From assembly GCA_025362255.1 (NCBI GenBank), contig JANYGY010000070.1:1-6360 (forward strand): a stretch of DNA of 6,360 bases, read 5' to 3'. The notes under the pieces were generated by a model that was not told where the DNA came from, did no database searches, and worked only from the letters and a program-made list of their open reading frames with translations. Of this stretch, positions 1 to 6,360 are shown piece after piece. Source of the DNA: Planctomycetales bacterium (GTDB lineage Bacteria; Planctomycetota; UBA11346). How positions within the stretch are numbered: position 1 is the first letter of the stretch; every line of letters starts with the position of its first letter. A program made the position numbers and the translations under genes.

Positions 1-675
1 TGGGCCTTTGGCTTCGGCAAGGCGGCAACGGGATCAGCCTATCCCACGATCTATGCCTTCGGTCGCCGCGCTGATCAGTGGGGCCTGTACCGCTCAACCG
101 ACAGCGGCGCGACCTGGGATCGCTGCGCCGACTACCCGCTCGGCCTGTTCGACAAAGTCACCTCCCTGACCGGCGACATGGACACCTTCGGCCGGGTCCA
201 CATCGGCTATTCGGGAAACACGGCGGTCGAAGGACATCTCAGGGTCGTACCCGTGACCAATGTCGCGCCCACGGTGTCCGCCGGCGCCGACATGTCGCTG
301 GTCCTGCCCGCGTCAGCGCTGTTGTCCGGCACGGTCACCGACGATGGACTGCCCACCCCAGCGGCCATCACCACCCACTGGAGTCAGGTGTCGGGTCCCG
401 GCACGGTGACCTTTGGCTCTGCGCGGGCGACCACGACCAGTGCTTCGTTCAGCGCGGCCGGCATGTATGTGCTCCGCCTGACAGCCGATGATTCCGCGTT
501 GTCAGCAGTCGATGACGTGGTCATCACCGTCGGGCCCGCCACAGAGTCGCCCGTGCTTGTTCCGGCCGGTGCCATGGAACCTGAAGCAAGCGGCGGCAAC
601 CGCTGTGGAACCAGCCTCGCAACGATGTTGATGCTTATTGGTTTGACCCTGTGCCTGAGAGCCGGTCGCAGATAA
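1..675 (+). CDS. GH74-like beta-propeller glycosidase with PKD-like domain and C-terminal anchor tail (3' end only)
   Basis: Frame 1 is open from the first base to the TAA at 673-675, giving 224 C-terminal residues; the start lies upstream of the window. Residues 1 to about 80 resemble the last blades of GH74 xyloglucanase-type propellers: a GFGKAA stretch, then YRSTDSGATW at 30-39, which contains an Asp-box (BNR) repeat, then TGDMDTFGRVHIGYSGN, like the closing blade of that family. Residues 87 to about 177 form a PKD/Ig-like domain: an APTVSAGAD entry, a DDGLPTP turn, WSQVSGPG, and a closing GMYVLRLTADDS with a VVITV strand. Residues 198-224 are Gly-rich with one Cys, then a hydrophobic stretch, then Arg-rich (RAGRR), the layout of C-terminal sorting signals. 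Family knowledge suggests an exported or surface enzyme acting on beta-glucan or xyloglucan-like polysaccharide. The substrate is inferred, and the catalytic Asp residues of GH74 cannot be checked because they lie upstream. A non-catalytic sialidase-like BNR protein is the main alternative. Confidence 0.8.
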   Translation, partial: WAFGFGKAATGSAYPTIYAFGRRADQWGLYRSTDSGATWDRCADYPLGLFDKVTSLTGDMDTFGRVHIGYSGNTAVEGHLRVVPVTNVAPTVSAGADMSLVLPASALLSGTVTDDGLPTPAAITTHWSQVSGPGTVTFGSARATTTSASFSAAGMYVLRLTADDSALSAVDDVVITVGPATESPVLVPAGAMEPEASGGNRCGTSLATMLMLIGLTLCLRAGRR

Positions 676-690
676 GCCGAGAGGTTCTTC

Positions 691-885
691 TTAACGTTTC
701 AAAGCCCGACTGGCCATCCACACCACGCCCACGATCAGGGCTAGGAATAAAATATATTTCCCTCCGGCGATAGCGACGCGCACCTTGAAAGTAAGGAAGG
801 CGACGATCACCGCGAGCACCGCGACGACACCTACTCCACGCGTGATCAGGGTGCGACGGTCCACTCCACTAGCCAACAAAGTCAC
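691..885 (-). CDS. small two-helix membrane protein, hypothetical
   Basis: This 64-residue frame reads from a GTG at 885-883 to a TAA at 693-691. I do not recognise a family. The protein has a basic N-terminal stretch (DRRTLITR), a hydrophobic segment at about residues 17-34, a short basic loop, a second hydrophobic segment at about 44-58 (ILFLALIVGVVWM), and a basic end (RALKR). This looks like a small inner-membrane protein with two transmembrane helices and both ends on the cytoplasmic side. Its stop lies 15 bases from the stop of the convergent glycosidase gene, a tight fit typical of real convergent genes. The start is uncertain: no Shine-Dalgarno sequence precedes the GTG, and a TTG at residue 3 or 4 or the GTG at residue 8 would also keep both helices. 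No partner or function can be inferred from the neighbours. Confidence 0.5.
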   Translation of the reverse strand: MTLLASGVDRRTLITRGVGVVAVLAVIVAFLTFKVRVAIAGGKYILFLALIVGVVWMASRALKR

Positions 886-951
886 GCACGAAGGGCAAGC
901 GTTTTGACCGAGTTCGAGATCAGGTAATCACTTGCAGCTCGTCACGTTGAA

Positions 952-981
952 TTACAAGCGGGCTACGAGATGTGCTACAAA
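952..981 (+). promoter_or_regulatory. weak candidate sigma-70 promoter for the NtrC-type regulator
   Basis: In the gap between the divergent small membrane protein gene and the regulator gene, TTACAA (952-957) and TACAAA (976-981) are 18 bases apart, each matching the consensus at four of six positions. Transcription would begin near 988, which supports translation from the ATG at 1071 and not from the GTG at 972. I saw no TGGC-N8-TTGC sigma-54 element here. The rest of 886-1070 shows nothing else I can name. The match is weak enough to arise by chance. Confidence 0.2.
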
Positions 982-1070
982 GTATCCCTTATGTTCCTGC
1001 AATGCTGGTTGCACCAAGACTCCCTAACCGCCATCATGAAAAGCAAACCCTTGGTAATGGCGGCCCTATA

Positions 1071-2495
<1,425 letters not shown>

Positions 2496-2497
2496 CG

Positions 2498-2515
2498 TGT
2501 AAATTATGATTTACA
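2498..2515. promoter_or_regulatory. perfect dyad TGTAAAT-N4-ATTTACA, candidate operator
   Basis: Two perfect 7-base inverted arms (2498-2504 and 2509-2515) flank TATG. The dyad starts three bases after the regulator's stop codon, in the AT-richer gap ahead of the BlaI-type gene. TGTA/TACA half-sites are the known recognition core of BlaI, MecI and CopY repressors, although their classical operators are TACA-N2-TGTA, with the half-sites facing the other way. It has no T-run behind it, so it is a poor terminator. I infer a binding site for the downstream repressor (autoregulation), or else for the NtrC-type protein encoded just upstream. Confidence 0.5.
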
Positions 2516-2540
2516 TCGTGTGCAAGTTGATATGATGTAA
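2511..2540. promoter_or_regulatory. second inverted pair TTACATC...GATGTAA with possible promoter
   Basis: TTACATC (2511-2517) is perfectly complementary to GATGTAA (2534-2540) across 16 bases. It shares its left half with the preceding dyad, so three TGTA-type half-sites lie within 43 bases. A -35-like TTTACA (2510-2515) and a -10-like TATGAT (2531-2536) lie inside it, but their 15-base spacing is short. If this is the promoter of the downstream repressor gene, a protein bound to the half-sites would cover it. Confidence 0.35.
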
Positions 2541-2617
2541 TGGGTTATAGCTACAAAATGGCGTTATGTCCATTCTAATTGACATCACTACGTGAAGGCC
2601 CATCCTACACAACCCGT

Positions 2618-2626
2618 TGCTATAAA
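2618..2626 (+). promoter_or_regulatory. candidate extended -10 promoter TGCTATAAA
   Basis: TG-N-TATAAA fits an extended -10 element, which can work without a good -35 box. It predicts transcription from about 2633 and a leader of about 90 bases ahead of the repressor start at 2723. The perfect dyad at 2639-2654 would then lie just downstream of the transcription start, a usual place for a repressor operator. Confidence 0.35.
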
Positions 2627-2638
2627 GTGACTAACGAT

Positions 2639-2654
2639 TGCCATGGGAATGGCA
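2639..2654. promoter_or_regulatory. perfect dyad TGCCAT-N4-ATGGCA, candidate operator or leader hairpin
   Basis: Six-base perfect arms (2639-2644 and 2649-2654) flank GGGA. The geometry, with short perfect arms around a 4-base spacer, matches the dyad at 2498-2515, but the arm sequence differs. It could be a protein-binding site or a small hairpin in the leader of the repressor mRNA. The rest of 2655-2712 holds only a 9-base direct repeat, CATCACTAC, at 2583-2591 and 2679-2687. Confidence 0.3.
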
Positions 2655-2712
2655 CGGGATGTGCCAGAGTACGTAGGTCATCACTACCCAAATTGCTTTG
2701 TCATGAAGCTCT

Positions 2713-2716
2713 AGGA
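2713..2716 (+). promoter_or_regulatory. Shine-Dalgarno AGGA that fixes the repressor start
   Basis: AGGA lies six bases before the ATG at 2723. It is the only clear Shine-Dalgarno sequence in the window and supports this start over the TTG 48 codons upstream in the same frame. Confidence 0.65.
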
Positions 2717-2722
2717 AATCCC

Positions 2723-3088
2723 ATGCCGAGTCCGTCTTCTCCTTTCGATCCCATCGGCCCCCTGCAATTGCGCGTCATGAATCACCTGTGGAAGGTGAAT
2801 GCCGGAACCGTGCAAGAAGTCATGAATGCGGTCAACGGTCAGCCGGATTGCCGTCCCCTGGCTTACACGACCTTCCTCACCGTCATGCGCAACCTCGCCA
2901 AGCGGCGCTTGCTCGACCAGCGCAAAACCGCCACCAAGCGCCACCAGTTCGTGGTCTTGGTTGATGAAGAGTCGTACAAGGCCGGCGTGGTTCGCCAGAT
3001 CTACAAAGATTATTGCAACAACGACGCCGACACCCTGATCCGCTACCTCGCCCTCCAGGCGAAGATGGCTGGCCAGACGGCTGCCTGA
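2723..3088 (+). CDS. BlaI/MecI/CopY-type transcriptional repressor
   Basis: The product is 121 residues, close to the usual 120-130 of this family. Residues 13-70 carry the family's winged-helix signature: GPLQLRVMNHLWK at 12-24, a TVQEVMNAV helix at 29-37, LAYTTFLTVMRNLAKRRLL at 46-64 (the recognition helix with its AYTT motif), then a basic wing to about 78. Residues 81-115 form the C-terminal helical dimerisation region. Known family role: dimers bind TACA/TGTA dyads and repress their own promoter and nearby targets, often released when a BlaR1/MecR1 membrane metalloprotease signals, or by copper in CopY. No BlaR1-like gene follows; a terminator closes the unit, so the repressor is transcribed alone or with the regulator gene upstream. 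I see no CopY-type C-terminal CxC metal hook, only single cysteines at 43 and 98. Family assignment is firm; inducer and targets are unknown. Confidence 0.9.
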   Translation: MPSPSSPFDPIGPLQLRVMNHLWKVNAGTVQEVMNAVNGQPDCRPLAYTTFLTVMRNLAKRRLLDQRKTATKRHQFVVLVDEESYKAGVVRQIYKDYCNNDADTLIRYLALQAKMAGQTAA

Positions 3089-3114
3089 GATTGGCAGACA
3101 ACCACTGTCATTTT

Positions 3115-3132
3115 TCAGCTCTTTGTAGCTGA
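3115..3132 (+). other. small hairpin TCAGCT-N6-AGCTGA just ahead of the terminator
   Basis: TCAGCT (3115-3120) pairs perfectly with AGCTGA (3127-3132). The left arm, with the T at 3114, can instead pair with AGCTGAA at 3132-3138, which would take the two outermost bases of the terminator stem. The stem is short and probably only adds to 3' end structure of the repressor mRNA. Confidence 0.3.
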
Positions 3133-3136
3133 GCTG

Positions 3137-3168
3137 AATCGGCCGCCCCTTGGGCGGCCGATTTTTTT
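3137..3168 (+). terminator. strong rho-independent terminator after the repressor gene
   Basis: The arms AATCGGCCGCCC (3137-3148) and GGGCGGCCGATT (3152-3163) form a 12-base-pair, GC-rich stem with a 3-base loop (CTT), followed by a run of T ending at 3168. It lies 48 bases past the repressor stop and separates it from the SGNH hydrolase gene, which therefore needs its own promoter. The opposite strand has no matching T-run, so it works mainly for plus-strand transcription. Confidence 0.93.
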
Positions 3169-3263
3169 ATGTGGTCATGGTGTCCGCCTGACATTTGCGC
3201 CACAACTTTTCGGGTGATTCCGCTTCGACATTGAAGCCTTTTGGACCTTCATAGTTTCAAATC

Positions 3264-4256
3264 ATGCGTAAACGCTTGGCATTTCTCGGCGATTCGATTA
3301 CCGATGGACATACCTTGATCCTCCAGGTCGAGCAGGCGCTGGCGGCCAACGGAGTTGCCGCCAGCTGCTTCAATTGTGCCGTCGCTGGCGACCGGGCGGA
3401 TCAGATGCGCGCGCGACTTGAGCGCGATGTCCTGCCCCTGCAGCCAACCACCGTCTGCATCAGCGCCGGGATCAATGACGCCATGCAAGGGGTCGCGCCG
3501 GACGTGTATCGCGGACATATGGCGGCGATCCTCACCACCCTCACCGCGGCCGGGATCGAGCCGCTGATCCTGACCCCGACCTTGCTCGCTCCTCAGCATC
3601 CGGCTGCACGTGACTTGGCCCAGGCCTACACCGGCGCGCTGTGGGACCTGGCGACCCCTGCGCAGATCCGCGTGGTGGACATCGGCGCCGCGATGGCCGC
3701 GGCCTTCGCAGCCGGCGCCACTGGCCTTATTTCCCCTGATGGCATCCACATCGAAGAGCCTGGGTATTGCGTGATGGCGGCCTGCGTCATGGCCGGGTTG
3801 ATGGACCATGCCTATTCGCCGATCCCGCCCCGCCCGCGCTGGGAGCCCATCTCCGGGTTGCTGCGCCAGTGGAGCATCGCCGCGATTCCACCTTCCAGCG
3901 ACGGAGCCTCGGCCCTCGGCGGGATGGCGTGGAACGTGCCCGAATCGACGCCCTGCGCCGCATGGTGGGACGCTCAAGAACAGGCCCGCGGCTTCGCTCA
4001 GAAATTCACCTCCAAGATGCCAGGAACACGCTGGACGGCTGACACTGAGCTTCCTGCGACCTTGGCCGGAACGTTATCTGTCGGTGGCTACGTGCGACAG
4101 GTCACCCTCGATGGAGTTGTTCTTTTCCACGACGAAACATTCCACGGCTGGCATGTCCGACCGCTGCTCGAACTGCCCGCAAGCGGCCAGCCGCGCCGCT
4201 TGCAGCTCACCACTACTGGCGCGTTTGCAGCCGCTTTTTGTCCTTTTTCCGGATGA
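3264..4256 (+). CDS. SGNH/GDSL-type hydrolase (esterase or lipase-like), cytoplasmic
   Basis: The product is 330 residues. The first 180 or so form an SGNH fold with all four blocks: GDSITDG (9-15) with nucleophile Ser11; Gly42 in AVAGDRADQ (block II); the GxND-type motif GIND (69-72) with Asn71 (block III); and DGIH (159-162) giving Asp159 and His162 (block V). Known chemistry of the family is hydrolysis of carboxyl esters such as acyl or acetyl groups on lipids or sugars. The block I motif starts at residue 9 with no signal peptide, so the enzyme is probably cytoplasmic. Residues about 190-330 are a Trp-rich C-terminal extension rich in predicted beta strands (for example GGYVRQVTLDGVVLFHD at 274-290); I do not recognise it, and it may be a binding or accessory domain. 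The ATG at 3264 directly precedes block I, but no Shine-Dalgarno sequence is seen. Substrate is unknown. Confidence 0.88.
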   Translation: MRKRLAFLGDSITDGHTLILQVEQALAANGVAASCFNCAVAGDRADQMRARLERDVLPLQPTTVCISAGINDAMQGVAPDVYRGHMAAILTTLTAAGIEPLILTPTLLAPQHPAARDLAQAYTGALWDLATPAQIRVVDIGAAMAAAFAAGATGLISPDGIHIEEPGYCVMAACVMAGLMDHAYSPIPPRPRWEPISGLLRQWSIAAIPPSSDGASALGGMAWNVPESTPCAAWWDAQEQARGFAQKFTSKMPGTRWTADTELPATLAGTLSVGGYVRQVTLDGVVLFHDETFHGWHVRPLLELPASGQPRRLQLTTTGAFAAAFCPFSG

Positions 4257-4281
4257 TCCGATAGCAATCACGAGCCGCGGA

Positions 4282-4467
4282 TCACGGCACGGTCTTGTCG
4301 GCTCCAACCGGCTTCGGCAAACCGGTAGCGTCCGATCTGATGACGATGCCTGATCTGGGATTGTCCTTGATGACCAACCGCTTGATCTCGGTGGCATCTA
4401 TCTGACCGGCGAGGAAAAGTTTCGGATCGAGCAGATTAGCCGTGGACGAAAAGAAGTCGGGTGTGTG
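4282..4467 (-). pseudogene. startless coding-like fragment downstream of purF
   Basis: Reading the minus strand from just after the purF stop, one frame gives 61 protein-like residues ending at the TGA 4284-4282, including FLAGQIDATEIKRLV and SGIVIRSDATGLPKPV. About 70 percent of its third codon positions are G or C by my count, in keeping with coding DNA here. It has no ATG, GTG or TTG in its first 30 codons; the first is a TTG too far in to keep the fold. The frame stays open into purF but reads as arginine-rich nonsense there. I infer the remnant of a small gene whose 5' end was lost. It could also be chance, since the opposite strand shares codon boundaries and also reads open for about 41 residues. 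The rest of the gap (4257-4281) holds nothing I can name, and I see no clear terminator for purF. Confidence 0.3.
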
Positions 4468-4469
4468 CC

Positions 4470-6360
4470 TTAACCTCCGGCTTTGGCCTCGTAGGCGCGG
4501 CCTCGGCGTTTTTCGATATAGTTGATGAAAGCCCGATTGACCACGCGGAAGCCGCCGGGAGTTGGATAATCACCGGTGAAATACCAGTCGCCGGTGCAAT
4601 TGGGGATCGCCCAGCGCAGACCGGCGACGGTCTGATAGACGATCTCGACTTTTCCTGCCAGCTCTTTCGGCGTGACCAGCTGACAGATGCGGGCGCTGAT
4701 CTCTTCGTCGGAAAACGGCACGTAGATCCGCTTCACGTGATTGACCGGAGTCGCTCCGATGCCGGCGGCGGCCTTGGTTTCCTCTTCGCGACAGGCGGCA
4801 TAGACCTCGTCCAAAATGTGCGCCCGACCGGTTTCACGCAGCAGGGCGACCGCTGCCTCGAACGCGATGAAGCGGCCCAGCTCGCTCATGTCGATGCCAT
4901 AGCAATCGGGATAGCGGATCTGCGGAGCCGAAGACAGCACCACGATCTTCTTGGGTTCGAGGCGCGCGATCATCCGCAGGATGCTCTGCTTCAGGGTCGT
5001 CCCGCGAACGATCGAATCGTCGATCACCACCAGGTTGTCGATCCCCGCACGCATGATCCCACGGGTGATGTCATAGACGTGGCTGACCAGTTCATCGCGA
5101 CCGGTGTCGTCGGCGATGAAGGTGCGCAGCTTGGCGTCCTTGAGCACTGCTTTTTCCTGCCACGGACGCACCGCCAGGATCTTGCGCAAGGCTTCGGGGG
5201 ACAACTGGTCAGCTGCCTGCAGGCGCAGGATCTCCTGCTCTTTCCAGCCCGCGAGATGGGCTTCGAGTCCTTCGAGCAGGCCGATGAAGGCGCTTTCGGC
5301 GGTGTTCGGAATGTAGCTGATGACCGAGTGCTCAAGATCGTGATCAATGGCCTTGAGCAGGGCCGGCACCAATTCCCGACCGAGGGCTTTGCGTTCGCGA
5401 TAGATGTCGGCGTCGTTGCCGCGCGAAAAATAGATCCGCTCAAAGGTGCAGTGGCGTTGTTCAGCCGGCGGCAGGATCTCGACTTCACGCGCCCATCCGC
5501 CGGACGCCGAGGCGCGGTGATCGATGATGATCGCCGCCCCGGGAGTGACTTCGCGGACTTCTTCGGGACGCAGATTGAAGCACGTCGCGAGCGCCGCGCG
5601 TTCGCTGGCGATGGCGACGACTTCGTCATCTTCGTACCAGAAACCGGGGCGGATGCCGTTGGGATCGCGCAATGCAAAGGTGGTGCCGTGCCCGATCACG
5701 CCGGCCATGAAATAGCCGCCATCCCAGGTTTTGGCAGCCTTGGTCAAGATTCGCGGAACATCGAGTTCATCGCCGATGCGGGTCACCAGTTCGGCGCCGT
5801 GAAAACCCTGGGCGGTGAGCTTGCGCAGCAACGCTTCATTGGCGACATCAAGGAAATGACCGATCTTTTCCATCACCGTCGAGGTATCGGCCGAACCGAT
5901 GGGATGCTGGCCCAGGCGCACCAGCAGATCGAAGATCTCGGCGTGGTTGGTCAGATTGAAATTGCCCGCGACCGCGAGATAGCGCGTCGGCCAGTTCGAG
6001 GCGCGCACAAACGGATGGCAGGCCTCGGTGGTCTGCCCGCCATAGGTGCCATAGCGCAGATGGCCGAGATAGACCTGGCCGACAAACGGATAATGGCGAA
6101 ACAGCGCGTCGTCGTCGGTCGGATCGAGTTGGCGATCCTTGCCGATGCGCTCCATCTCGCCGTGCACATGTTTCCACACCTTGTCGAGGCATGACGAACC
6201 GGCCTCGCGATGGCGATGGAAATAAGCGAGTCCGTAATCGACCCCCTGCTTGAGCACGCCGATGCCGGCGCCGTCCTGGCCACGGTTGCGCTGCTTTTCC
6301 ATCAGCAGATAGAGTTTCTTGAGCCCCCACAGCGCTGAGCCGTGCTGCTCGCGGTAATAG
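4470..6360 (-). CDS. purF: PurF-like amidophosphoribosyltransferase, long divergent form (5' end outside window)
   Basis: The frame runs from the right edge of the window to the TAA at 4472-4470, giving 629 residues; the start and the N-terminal catalytic Cys lie beyond 6360, an estimated 20 residues or so. Known reaction: glutamine-dependent transfer of ammonia to PRPP giving 5-phosphoribosylamine, the first step of purine synthesis in the cytoplasm. The glutaminase half shows RGQDGAG (visible residues 26-32), HLRYGTYG (100-107) and the GNFNLTN loop (132-138). A central stretch carries AGVIGHGTTFALRDPNGIRPGF and the ERIYFSRG motif. The phosphoribosyltransferase half has the PRPP loop IDDSIVRGTT (Asp-Asp through Thr-Thr at 4995-5021) followed by SSAPQIRYPDCYGID. 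Its length, the NFNLTN variant of the usual HNGN loop, and the GDWYFTGDYPTPGG...NRAFINY ending match the roughly 630-650-residue form I associate with Bacteroidota and PVC bacteria, not the roughly 470-510-residue common PurF. Whether it is the sole PurF or a paralogue cannot be told here. Confidence 0.9.
   Translation of the reverse strand, partial: YYREQHGSALWGLKKLYLLMEKQRNRGQDGAGIGVLKQGVDYGLAYFHRHREAGSSCLDKVWKHVHGEMERIGKDRQLDPTDDDALFRHYPFVGQVYLGHLRYGTYGGQTTEACHPFVRASNWPTRYLAVAGNFNLTNHAEIFDLLVRLGQHPIGSADTSTVMEKIGHFLDVANEALLRKLTAQGFHGAELVTRIGDELDVPRILTKAAKTWDGGYFMAGVIGHGTTFALRDPNGIRPGFWYEDDEVVAIASERAALATCFNLRPEEVREVTPGAAIIIDHRASASGGWAREVEILPPAEQRHCTFERIYFSRGNDADIYRERKALGRELVPALLKAIDHDLEHSVISYIPNTAESAFIGLLEGLEAHLAGWKEQEILRLQAADQLSPEALRKILAVRPWQEKAVLKDAKLRTFIADDTGRDELVSHVYDITRGIMRAGIDNLVVIDDSIVRGTTLKQSILRMIARLEPKKIVVLSSAPQIRYPDCYGIDMSELGRFIAFEAAVALLRETGRAHILDEVYAACREEETKAAAGIGATPVNHVKRIYVPFSDEEISARICQLVTPKELAGKVEIVYQTVAGLRWAIPNCTGDWYFTGDYPTPGGFRVVNRAFINYIEKRRGRAYEAKAGG

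Noticed and set aside
972..1070. GTG at 972 as the start of the NtrC-type regulator (33 extra residues).
   Set aside because: The extra residues precede the receiver fold, resemble nothing, and cover the candidate promoter; the ATG at 1071 gives a receiver domain of standard length.
2579..2607. Perfect -35 box TTGACA at 2579-2584 as a promoter.
   Set aside because: At 17 bases' spacing the -10 position reads ATCCTA, which is not promoter-like; other spacings are no better.
2579..2722. TTG at 2579 as the start of the BlaI-type repressor.
   Set aside because: The added 48 residues are not family-like, while ATG 2723 has AGGA at proper spacing and gives the usual protein size.
3249..3977. A 242-codon minus-strand frame opposite the SGNH hydrolase.
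   Set aside because: Its translation is rich in Gly and Arg without motifs, while the plus strand has all SGNH blocks in order; it is a shadow frame.
4307..4326. ACCGG...CCGGT inverted repeat as a purF terminator.
   Set aside because: The stem is only 5 bases with a 10-base loop, and no T-run follows on the minus strand.
4470..4530. A programmed -1 frameshift extending PurF into the fragment behind it.
   Set aside because: No good slippery heptamer in the right phase is seen (the GAAAAAC run does not fit), and PurF already ends where the family ends.
4461..6194. A 577-codon open frame on the plus strand, antisense to purF.
   Set aside because: It lies fully opposite a gene with unmistakable PurF motifs, and its translation shows no recognisable domain. 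Its openness follows from the GC-rich codon use of purF.

Overview
The window looks like chromosomal DNA from a GC-rich Gram-negative-type bacterium, most likely of the PVC group (Planctomycetota, Verrucomicrobiota or Lentisphaerota). Four things point there, none decisive alone. The first is an exported GH74-like protein with a PKD/Ig-like domain and a C-terminal hydrophobic-plus-arginine tail. The second is a BlaI/MecI-type repressor and the third an NtrC-type regulator, both abundant in that group. The fourth is a long, divergent PurF-like amidophosphoribosyltransferase of the type I associate with Bacteroidota and the PVC group. Several genes lack a clear Shine-Dalgarno sequence, which also fits. 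No phage, insertion sequence, CRISPR array, tRNA or rRNA is visible.

Layout, left to right: (1) 1-675 (+), the 3' end of a GH74-like beta-propeller glycosidase gene with a PKD-like domain and a sorting or anchor tail. (2) 691-885 (-), a small two-helix membrane protein convergent with it. (3) 1071-2495 (+), a complete NtrC-family response regulator (receiver, sigma-54 AAA+ domain, Fis-type HTH). (4) 2496-2722, a relatively AT-rich control region with several short palindromes. (5) 2723-3088 (+), a BlaI/MecI/CopY-type repressor, closed by a strong intrinsic terminator at 3137-3168. (6) 3264-4256 (+), an SGNH/GDSL-type hydrolase with a C-terminal extension and no signal peptide. (7) 4257-4469, a short gap holding a protein-like but startless reading frame on the minus strand. 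(8) 4470-6360 (-), a PurF-like gene whose 5' end lies outside the window.

The genes do not form one obvious operon. The NtrC-type regulator and the BlaI-type repressor are consecutive on the same strand and flank the palindromic control region, so joint or cross-regulation is a reasonable hypothesis. Neither has its usual partner here: no histidine kinase, and no BlaR1/MecR1 sensor protease. The GH74 fragment and SGNH hydrolase suggest carbohydrate or ester turnover, but one is exported and the other looks cytoplasmic, so a common pathway is not shown.

I found no convincing new system. The best second-look items are the palindromic region between the two regulators, the GSYTGA variant of the sigma-54 contact loop, and the coding-like remnant behind purF.
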